A stretch of DNA of 55,462 nucleotides from the IMG/VR virus record IMGVR_UViG_3300028388_004387, positions 1 through 55,462 of that record; one strand, given 5' to 3'. Position 1 is the stretch's first letter, and each line of letters begins with the position of its first letter. The notes beneath the pieces were generated by a model. The model did not search any database and had not been told where the DNA came from. It saw nothing but the letters and a program-made list of their open reading frames with translations. Source of the DNA: a virus. Below are positions 49,928 to 55,462 of the stretch, in pieces. Made by a program: the position numbers and the translations under genes.

Positions 49928-50345
49928 CCAACAACGATATGCAGCAGAGCTCGCTTCTTATATAGGCTGCAAAGTAAGATGGGAGGTGGAAAGCAAAGTG
50001 AAAGCCACAGGAACGCTGACAGGAGTAAGCGTCAGCAACTCGGACGAAACCTATTACGCGACAATCCTAATGAATGGCGCTCATTATGCTTGCCCGGTAA
50101 AAGAGGTTGAGGTGCTGGCGAAGCCCGCTAAGATTGCAAGTATCGCAGAGATGCGTGAAGCTTTGGAGTATGAGTGGATAATGCAGCACGCTAAAGAGTA
50201 TATCAAGCTGCGAAAAAAGGTGTCGCAAGACATACAGCGCAAAGCAGAAGCTAAAGAAGTTGAAGGGCAGCACGCCTGGAGGTTAATGGCTCAAAAAGGG
50301 TACCAAATACCCGGCCACGAAAAGATTCTTAAATTCGCGAAATAA
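49914..50345 (+). CDS. hypothetical protein between terminase genes
   Basis: 143 residues, overlapping the previous gene by 14 bases. First half is beta-rich (V-R-W-E-V-E-S-K-V-K-A-T-G-T-L), like a small SH3- or OB-type barrel, and the second half is helical. No family recognised. It is 6 bases from ssb. Confidence 0.65.
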   Translation: MIQISQQRYAAELASYIGCKVRWEVESKVKATGTLTGVSVSNSDETYYATILMNGAHYACPVKEVEVLAKPAKIASIAEMREALEYEWIMQHAKEYIKLRKKVSQDIQRKAEAKEVEGQHAWRLMAQKGYQIPGHEKILKFAK

Positions 50346-50351
50346 AGAAGC

Positions 50352-50786
50352 ATGTACAACAAAATCACTTTAATAGGACGCCTGGGGCAAGACGTGGAAG
50401 TGTCGCACGGGCAGCATGGGGAGTATTTCACGTTCTCCTTAGCAACTTCAAAGAGCTGGAAAAACGCTCAAGGAGAATGGGTAGACAAAACGGAGTGGCA
50501 TAGCTGCATATACTCCGGGAAGTATGCAAGCAGCATGGCTAATGGGCTATTCAAAGGCAGGTTGCTTCTCGTGGAAGGGGAATTAACCTACACCAAAAAA
50601 GATAATGTCACCTACTCAAACGTCAGGGCTTATACTATTCGCAAGCTGGACAAAGAGCCGGAAATGCAGGGCACAATAAACGAGCGCCATAGCCCCTTCC
50701 CGGAACCTAAAAAAGCCGCTGACCCTTTCCCTTCTGCAAAAGGAGGCGATTGGGATGGCACGGATGAGGATGACTTGCCATTCTAA
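50352..50786 (+). CDS. ssb: single-strand DNA-binding protein
   Basis: 144 residues. OB-fold start Y-N-K-I-T-L-I-G-R-L-G-Q-D-V, then F-S-L-A-T-S-K-S-W, and the usual T-E-W-H-S-C-I-Y. The C-terminus ends D-D-L-P-F, the acidic tip that recruits host replication and repair proteins, so it can talk to host factors. Length and layout are normal for bacterial-type SSB. Confidence 0.92.
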   Translation: MYNKITLIGRLGQDVEVSHGQHGEYFTFSLATSKSWKNAQGEWVDKTEWHSCIYSGKYASSMANGLFKGRLLLVEGELTYTKKDNVTYSNVRAYTIRKLDKEPEMQGTINERHSPFPEPKKAADPFPSAKGGDWDGTDEDDLPF

Positions 50787-50788
50787 GT

Positions 50789-52258
50789 ATGCCCGTAAGC
50801 CACGAGCATATTATCGCAGCTAAAGCAAAAGCTATCCTGAGAGCGCGTGAGAGCTTGCTTGCTTTTACGCTTATGACTAAAGACGATTATGATGTAAACT
50901 GGCACCACAGGTACTGCTGCGACATGCTTGATAAATTTGCGTTAGGCCACGTCAAAAAGCTTATGATGTTCATGCCTCCGCAAACAGGGAAAAGCGAATT
51001 AAGTAGCAGGCGATTCCCCGCTTACCAGCTCGGTATAGACCCGTCCTGCAGGATAGCGCTATGCGGCTACGGAGACACCTTTACGCAAAAGTTTAACCGA
51101 GCAGTGCAGCGCATAATAGACACACCCGAGTACGCAGAGATTTTCCCCGAAACAAGAATCAGCAGTAAAAATGTCGCCACCTCCTCAAAGCGAAGCTGGG
51201 TGCGAACAAGCAACCTGGTAGAGGTAGTTGAAAGCGCGGGCTTTTTGTACACGACAGGAGTTGGTGGTCCGCTTACAGGTACCAGCGTAGATTGCGGCAT
51301 AATTGACGACCCTGTAAAGGACAGGCAGCAAGCAAAATCAAACGCCTTTAAGACGCAGGTATGGGAGTGGTACACAGACGTCTTTAAAACAAGGCTGCAC
51401 AATCAATCAAAGCAGCTTATATTGATGACGCGCTGGGAGCAAGACGATTTAGCCGGCCGCATACTTGACGAGGAGGGCGAGGTATCGGAAGGCGGTAGCT
51501 GGGAGGTGATACGCCTGGAAGGCATAAGGGAGGATATGAGCGACCCAAACGACCCGCGAAAATTAGGGGAAGCGCTGTGGCCCGAAAAGCACAGCTTGGA
51601 GCGCTGGATGGATATCAAAAAGCGCACGCCCAGGACCTTTACTTCAATGTACCAACAACGACCTGCGCCCCAGGACGGTGACATACTAAAGCGAGAATAT
51701 TTTGAAGTGGTTTCGCACAAGTCGTTGCCAAAAGCATTTTATGAAAAAACAGTGCATTTCACAATAGATACTGCATACACAAAATCGCAAAGCAATGACC
51801 CGTCTGCGGTGCTTGCTTTTGTGGTGTGGAAAGGAGACTTGTATGTAGTGAGCTTTTGGAAAGGGCGCCTGGAGTTTCATAGCTTACTCAAAAAGATAGT
51901 GCAGCGTGTGAACAGCATAGGCAGCCCGAACAGCGCGGTGTTCATAGAGCCAAAGGCAAGCGGGTTGTCAGTGCTGCAAGAGCTTAAGAGGCAGACAACG
52001 CTGAACGTAATGCGCCACAAAATGATAACCGGCGACAAGGAGGAGCGTGTGCAAACGCTTGAGCCCTATTTTGAATCGGGCAGAGTGAAAATAGTTGAAG
52101 GGAGCTGGACGGCAGGTTTTTTACAGCAGCTAATGATATTCCCTAACGGTAAACACGACGAGGAGGTTGATTGCTTAGTGATGGCAGTGGTAGAGGGTCT
52201 TGCGCGAGGGAAAGGGCGTAGTACAGCAGCAGTAAGAAGAACGCTTAGAAGCATGTAA
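50789..52258 (+). CDS. terL: large terminase subunit
   Basis: 489 residues. Walker A P-P-Q-T-G-K-S-E at 63-70; Walker B I-I-D-D at 171-174; coupling motif M-T-R-W at 213-216. The C-terminal RNase H-type nuclease has Asp327 in F-T-I-D-T-A-Y, Glu387 in V-F-I-E-P-K-A-S-G and Asp461 in E-E-V-D-C-L. It packages DNA into the prohead and cuts it. It lies 25 kb from the portal, which is unusual, though on a circular map the genes are on the same strand. Confidence 0.95.
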   Translation: MPVSHEHIIAAKAKAILRARESLLAFTLMTKDDYDVNWHHRYCCDMLDKFALGHVKKLMMFMPPQTGKSELSSRRFPAYQLGIDPSCRIALCGYGDTFTQKFNRAVQRIIDTPEYAEIFPETRISSKNVATSSKRSWVRTSNLVEVVESAGFLYTTGVGGPLTGTSVDCGIIDDPVKDRQQAKSNAFKTQVWEWYTDVFKTRLHNQSKQLILMTRWEQDDLAGRILDEEGEVSEGGSWEVIRLEGIREDMSDPNDPRKLGEALWPEKHSLERWMDIKKRTPRTFTSMYQQRPAPQDGDILKREYFEVVSHKSLPKAFYEKTVHFTIDTAYTKSQSNDPSAVLAFVVWKGDLYVVSFWKGRLEFHSLLKKIVQRVNSIGSPNSAVFIEPKASGLSVLQELKRQTTLNVMRHKMITGDKEERVQTLEPYFESGRVKIVEGSWTAGFLQQLMIFPNGKHDEEVDCLVMAVVEGLARGKGRSTAAVRRTLRSM

Positions 52259-52267
52259 ACAAAACCA

Positions 52268-52275
52268 TATATTTG
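52268..52275 (+). promoter_or_regulatory. -7 box before the gene at 52291
   Basis: TATATTTG followed by TAAAAACAATTTATCATG, the same context as before the endolysin. No TTG is found at about 20 bases upstream. Confidence 0.45.
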
Positions 52276-52290
52276 TAAAAACAATTTATC

Positions 52291-52827
52291 ATGAACAAAG
52301 AACAGGCCTTTGATTTTTTACAAGACGCACAACGCACAGCACAAGGGAGAGAGGATAGAGTGTTCGTTCGGAAAATTGCTGCGGCAATAAAACAGAGATG
52401 GAGCGGCAGAGCGGATAAGCAGCGCGTGCTTGAAATTACCAAGAGCAGAACCGTAGACGCTCCAGTGGCGAGCTCTTTAAAAGTAGCAGAGCTGAAACCC
52501 GAACACTTTGAAAGCTCGGGAAAGCGCTTGAGGCAACGCAAAGCAGAAGCTGCTGCGGATAAACCTGCGCAAGCAAAACCAGCTCCAAGCGCGCTGCCTC
52601 AAGAAGAAGACCCTGACGCTATTCCGTTGAACGCATTTGCTCATTTCGCGGAGATGTCAGACAAGGAGCTGATAAAGGAATTTGGAGAGCTGGCTGCTGT
52701 AAAAAAGTGGGCGCGGGACGTAGTTGGATTGAAGGTAAATATGACAGCTCCAGCAAAACGATTCTTCCCTTGGCTGCGTGAGCAATTAACGCCCGTGGAA
52801 GCAAACCCTTTCGAGGAAGAAGAATAG
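52291..52827 (+). CDS. hypothetical protein after terminase
   Basis: 178 residues with a helical N-terminus (F-D-F-L-Q-D-A-Q-R-T), a flexible Lys/Ala/Pro linker at 85-110 and a helical end with R-F-F-P-W-L-R-E-Q-L. It has its own -7 box and leads the operon that contains the tail-assembly chaperone candidate. No family recognised. Confidence 0.6.
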   Translation: MNKEQAFDFLQDAQRTAQGREDRVFVRKIAAAIKQRWSGRADKQRVLEITKSRTVDAPVASSLKVAELKPEHFESSGKRLRQRKAEAAADKPAQAKPAPSALPQEEDPDAIPLNAFAHFAEMSDKELIKEFGELAAVKKWARDVVGLKVNMTAPAKRFFPWLREQLTPVEANPFEEEE

Positions 52828-52830
52828 CGT

Positions 52831-53586
52831 ATGATTGAAGTGAAGCTGACAGGGTATGAGCAAACGGTAATCAATATACCCGAAAGCCCAGATGAAGTAA
52901 GCTTGGCGCAAGGTGTTAGGTTTACAAACAAGTGGCGCCATTTCATTGCTTGGCTTGAGGAGCGCAGCGACGATGATATTGTCAGCTACAAAGGTCAGCT
53001 GGAGTATGTTAACTGGCTTGCTGATATCATTAGCAGCACGTACGACATAGACAAGGAGAAGATATTGGGGCAGCATGTAGGAGATTGGGTGGAGCATGCA
53101 AGGCGCTTAAAAGGCACGGAGGAGGAGGTTGATGTAGACAGCGCGCAGCACACGCTGCTTTGGATATTTGATAAGACTCAAAACGCAGTGCGCTACACAA
53201 GCAAAGTGAGCATAGACAAGCCGTACGAGTTTGAGCATTGGGACGTGGGGAGGAAGAAGGTTACTACCTGGTACATAGCAGCAGAAAGAGCTGCAATGCA
53301 CATGAGCGGAGCTGTGCTGCCTACGTTTACAGTTGGGCAGGTAGTTGAGGTGATGGAGACTAATCGCCTTATGAGCAGTTATAAAAGCGAGCAAGAGGAT
53401 AATGCTGAGTTCACGCGTATAGTGCGAGAGATTGCAATTCTCGCGCTTAAGCAAGGAGAATCATTCCCAGCTATGCCTGCACAGATAGACGACTTTGTGA
53501 ACACGCGCGTAAAGGTGTTCCAAGATGTTAGCTGGAAAGTAGCTTGCGACATAGGTTTTTTTTTGGAAGCTATTACTCCAAGCTAA
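52831..53586 (+). CDS. tail assembly chaperone candidate (frame-0 product)
   Basis: 251 residues. N-terminal V-K-L-T-G-Y-E-Q-T-V-I-N-I-P-E-S and W-R-H-F-I-A-W-L-E fit the beginning of several tail chaperones; the rest is helical. Near its end lies a run of nine T (53556-53564), and the -1 frame is open across it and continues 93 codons past. Phage tail chaperones commonly use such a slip to make a longer form (like lambda gpG and gpGT). The role is inferred from this architecture. Confidence 0.6.
   Translation: MIEVKLTGYEQTVINIPESPDEVSLAQGVRFTNKWRHFIAWLEERSDDDIVSYKGQLEYVNWLADIISSTYDIDKEKILGQHVGDWVEHARRLKGTEEEVDVDSAQHTLLWIFDKTQNAVRYTSKVSIDKPYEFEHWDVGRKKVTTWYIAAERAAMHMSGAVLPTFTVGQVVEVMETNRLMSSYKSEQEDNAEFTRIVREIAILALKQGESFPAMPAQIDDFVNTRVKVFQDVSWKVACDIGFFLEAITPS
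53556..53564 (+). other. T9 slippery tract, probable -1 frameshift site
   Basis: Nine T in a row inside the 3' end of the gene at 52831. Frame-0 codons here are GGT TTT TTT TTG; the -1 frame reads TTT TTT TTT GGA and is open to 53843. The fusion product would be about 337 residues. Confidence 0.6.
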
Positions 53587-53843
53587 AGAAGCAGCGCAGC
53601 ACAATGTATTTTTTCAATCCGCCGGAACCTACATTGAACAAAGGAGATATGGAGGCGTATAGCAAAGCAAAAGCTGCCAGCGAAAAAGTGTTTAAAAGGA
53701 ACGGATGGAGAAGCATTTATGGGAGGCTTGTGGAAAGTGGTTTTTTCACAGTTAGTACCATGCCGCCTATTGCTGCTGCTGTATCAGCAGACTTTCGCGA
53801 TGCGGCCATTTTAATTTCACAGGAAAATGCACAAACAACATGA
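53566..53843 (+). CDS. -1 frameshift extension of the tail chaperone
   Basis: The -1 frame continues after the T9 run with G-S-Y-Y-S-K-L-K-K-Q-R-S-T and then about 80 residues with N-G-W-R-S-I-Y-G-R-L and P-P-I-A-A-A-V-S-A-D-F, a pattern like the T part of tail-chaperone G-T fusions. An internal ATG at 53604 could also make a separate 79-residue protein. It overlaps the next gene by 4 bases. Confidence 0.55.
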
Positions 53844-54187
53844 AAAAGAAGCTCCTTAAAGAAATTCGCAGCTTAGCGCAGCGCCTCCCTCAAACAGCTG
53901 AAAAAGTAACTGCCGTAGAGATGCGCAAGTGGGGCGAGCTAACAAAAGAGGTTCAGCAGCAAATACGCGAAAGAGATAACATACCCGACGGTTTTGATTA
54001 TTCCTACGATAAGCTGTTTGCAGTACAAGTTGAGAAGCTGGTTTCCGTAGACCATTACAGACGCTTGAAGCGCGCCTACACAAAAGGTGGGTTTAAGCGT
54101 GTGCAAGAATATATCCAGCACGTACAAAAAAATCACCTTAAATTAGCAGCGCAGCACCCAGAGCTGTTTCAAAAAGTAGAACAATGA
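53840..54187 (+). CDS. basic helical protein
   Basis: 115 residues, highly charged and mainly helical, with K-K-K-L-L-K-E-I-R at the start and R-R-L-K-R-A-Y-T-K-G-G-F-K-R-V in the middle. No family recognised. It starts within the stop of the previous frame and overlaps the next gene by 4 bases, so it is translated with them; it may be an assembly protein. Confidence 0.6.
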   Translation: MKKKLLKEIRSLAQRLPQTAEKVTAVEMRKWGELTKEVQQQIRERDNIPDGFDYSYDKLFAVQVEKLVSVDHYRRLKRAYTKGGFKRVQEYIQHVQKNHLKLAAQHPELFQKVEQ

Positions 54188-54924
54188 TTCGCAACCTCAC
54201 CTACACAGAGTTTATCGGCTTTTTCAAAACGGCTGTGCAATTTTATCCGGTAACAGAGGAGCAGTGTCAACGCCCAAACACGTTTGCAATGATAGACACG
54301 GTTGCGGATATGTCAAGCAGCAATTTAAGAAAGTCTATTTGCGACAAAGGGAAGAACTATTTTTTCAGCAGGGAGTGGGCGAACAACAAGTACAACCCGT
54401 CAAAGCTCACCTGGACTTTTCCTATTGTAATGCTGCAAGAGAACAACTTATCGGGCGCCGACATTTTCCGCAAGAATCAAAAGTGGGCATACACCTTTCA
54501 GCTTATAGTTCTCGACCAGTACGACGAAAGCAGCAGAGAGAAGCGAATGTGTGACGGCTGCAAAGGCAGGTTGATAGCGGAAATATTTTTAGACACAGAA
54601 GCAATCCTTAGAAACATACTGCGCTACATAACTACAATGAAGTACGGGCACCGCACAGGAGAAACTCCTGCGGATGCAAAGTGGTACCCGTACAACTTGA
54701 CATTGGCAGACTTTGTGGAGGATACTGCAACGGTAGCAAATTACCAGCGCATGCTAAAGAACTTGAATGCGTCAGTATCTGCACAGCGCTACCAAAGCAT
54801 CAGCATCAATAATGCCTACGGCACCAGCGTCACCGTCAATGTGAATTTCGACTACTGCAATCTACTGGAGTGGGATGTGGAGCAAAGCAGCTATATTACT
54901 ACCTACGACGAAGGGTGCTGCTAA
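54184..54924 (+). CDS. hypothetical protein, structural candidate
   Basis: 246 residues, soluble. First half contains F-A-M-I-D-T-V-A-D and F-F-S-R-E-W-A-N-N-K; a C-D-G-C pair is near 120; the end is beta-rich (I-S-I-N-N-A-Y-G-T-S-V-T-V-N-V-N-F-D-Y-C) and finishes with Cys-Cys. The last gene of this operon. Tail terminator or minor tail protein is possible from position, but I see no specific motif. Confidence 0.6.
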   Translation: MIRNLTYTEFIGFFKTAVQFYPVTEEQCQRPNTFAMIDTVADMSSSNLRKSICDKGKNYFFSREWANNKYNPSKLTWTFPIVMLQENNLSGADIFRKNQKWAYTFQLIVLDQYDESSREKRMCDGCKGRLIAEIFLDTEAILRNILRYITTMKYGHRTGETPADAKWYPYNLTLADFVEDTATVANYQRMLKNLNASVSAQRYQSISINNAYGTSVTVNVNFDYCNLLEWDVEQSSYITTYDEGCC

Positions 54925-54949
54925 AAAAAATTAAAATCTTTTTGCGAGA

Positions 54950-54989
54950 TACTTGCACAGTAAAGTAATTGGCTTTATATTTGTAATGC
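54950..54989 (+). promoter_or_regulatory. cassette promoter P5
   Basis: TTG 54953-54955, 20 bases, TATATTTG 54976-54983. The spacer reads AAAGTAATTGGCTTT, so only the outer AAAG and CTTT match P1-P4; this supports the inverted repeat as the conserved element. It drives the gene at 55020. Confidence 0.85.
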
Positions 54990-55019
54990 AATAACGCACA
55001 AACAAACAATTTTTAAAGC

Positions 55020-55307
55020 ATGTCAAACGTCAAAGTAGAAATCAAAAGAGAGCAAACTTACACAGGTAGCTACATAACCACAACAAGGTACCAAGTAGGT
55101 AACGCAGTCCTGTTCGTTAAAACTGCAAACGAGGAGTCAAGCAGCAAGCTTATAATCAAGCACTTGAATAACAGGTTCCAAGGACATAGCGGAAGAACTT
55201 CACAACAAGAAACCGCACGCGTAATGAGCTTGTTCTTAAGCGGCGACATCGCGGCAGCACATGAAGCAGTCAAATCCAGCTACGGAGCAGAAGCTTTGCC
55301 AAGATAG
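55020..55307 (+). CDS. small hypothetical protein, paralogue of the gene at 7048
   Basis: 95 residues, sharing T-T-T, G-N-A-V-L-x-V-K, R-F-Q, A-H-x-A-x-K and G-A-E with the gene at 7048. Beta-rich first half, helical second half. The leader is A/C-rich but lacks the AAACAAACGTCA end, so unlike its paralogue it should not be a target of the anti-leader segment. No family recognised. Confidence 0.75.
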   Translation: MSNVKVEIKREQTYTGSYITTTRYQVGNAVLFVKTANEESSSKLIIKHLNNRFQGHSGRTSQQETARVMSLFLSGDIAAAHEAVKSSYGAEALPR

Positions 55308-55325
55308 TTAAAAAAAATTGCGAAA

Positions 55326-55365
55326 AACTTGCATAGTAAAGTAATTGGCTTTATATTTACAGCAC
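55326..55365 (+). promoter_or_regulatory. cassette promoter P6 (reads across the junction)
   Basis: TTG 55329-55331, 20 bases, TATATTTA 55352-55359, AAAG-N7-CTTT between. On the circle it drives the gene at position 36. Confidence 0.85.
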
Positions 55366-55462
55366 AATAACAAACAATAACAAACAAAAACAAACGTCAT
55401 GAATCAATTTAGAGAAACTTTTGAGGAGCTTACTTGGGAGCTAACAGGTACAGTAATAGTAG
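55364..55462. repeat. 99-bp exact direct terminal repeat (right copy)
   Basis: Identical to 1-99. It ends inside the coding sequence of the gene that starts at 55399 (the same gene as 36-260). Confidence 0.95.
55399..55462 (+). CDS. partial second copy of the gene at 36 (assembly overlap)
   Basis: The first 64 bases of the gene at 36, cut by the window end. It is the same gene seen twice because of the circular overlap, not a duplicate. Confidence 0.9.
   Translation, partial: MNQFRETFEELTWELTGTVIV

Noticed and set aside
157-55273. Many long open frames on the minus strand
   Set aside because: They lie opposite convincing + strand genes, have low-complexity Ser/Leu/Cys-rich translations typical of antisense readings, and lack promoters or family motifs.
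1-55462. tRNA genes or stop-codon reassignment
   Set aside because: No cloverleaf-like sequence was noticed, and TAA, TAG and TGA all act as stops in recognisable genes.

Overview
The window is an essentially complete genome of a double-stranded DNA tailed phage, about 55.4 kb, that very probably infects a member of the Bacteroidota. The first 99 bases are repeated exactly at the end (1-99 = 55364-55462), so the true unit is a circle of about 55,363 bp, or a circularly permuted genome. Evidence for the host group: promoters have the Bacteroidota form (TTG, 20 bases, then TATATTTG or TATATTTA), starts mostly lack Shine-Dalgarno sequences and follow A/C-rich leaders, and the tail adhesin carries SprB/PKD-type repeats. 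Every gene I can support is on the + strand. I see no integrase, no convincing lysogeny repressor, no tRNA, no CRISPR array and no DNA polymerase.

Layout. 0-9.7 kb: small, mostly unknown genes, many in cassettes of a near-identical promoter, an (ACAA)n leader, a small gene and a hairpin. Among them are a secreted DNA/RNA non-specific nuclease, a putative papain-like cysteine peptidase, a DUF932 protein and a gp10-like neck protein. 9.8-22.9 kb: tail module (tape measure, a distal-tail candidate, a 2327-residue tail adhesin). 23-29.4 kb: head module (ClpP-type protease with a scaffold-like tail, major capsid protein, portal, connector, zinc ribbon). 29.4-36.1 kb: three large fibre-like proteins, each starting with a Sec signal peptide, then a lipoprotein. 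36.5-37.8 kb: small membrane proteins (holin/spanin candidates) and a cupin. 37.8-40.8 kb: recombination (RecT, YqaJ-type exonuclease, NinB-like). 40.8-45.8 kb: a 7-deazaguanine DNA-modification operon. 45.8-47.8 kb: replisome organiser with built-in iterons, and a NinG-like HNH protein. 47.8-50.8 kb: endolysin, matrixin-like metalloprotease, small terminase candidate and SSB. 50.8-54.9 kb: large terminase, a tail-assembly-chaperone candidate with a probable -1 frameshift, and further structural candidates.

How it works together. The phage has no polymerase, so it probably recruits the host replisome through the organiser at 45830, whose gene contains three 23-bp iterons followed by an A-rich tract, the layout of the lambda origin. 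RecT, exonuclease, NinB/NinG-like proteins and SSB supply recombination and late concatemers for terminase. Next to them, a PRTase-FolE fusion, QueD, QueE and QueC could make preQ0 from GTP, QueF could reduce it to preQ1, and a DpdA-type transglycosylase could put it into DNA in place of guanine. The genome is also almost free of GATC (three sites found by eye where about 200 would be expected). Modification and site loss together suggest strong restriction pressure.

Most interesting points: the complete deazaguanine pathway with a QueC that has lost all four usual zinc cysteines; the PRTase-FolE fusion; GATC depletion; the iteron origin inside the initiator gene; the T9 frameshift site; the repeated promoter cassettes; and a 3'-UTR segment just before a terminator that is complementary to the shared leader of at least four cassette genes, a candidate trans-acting regulator.
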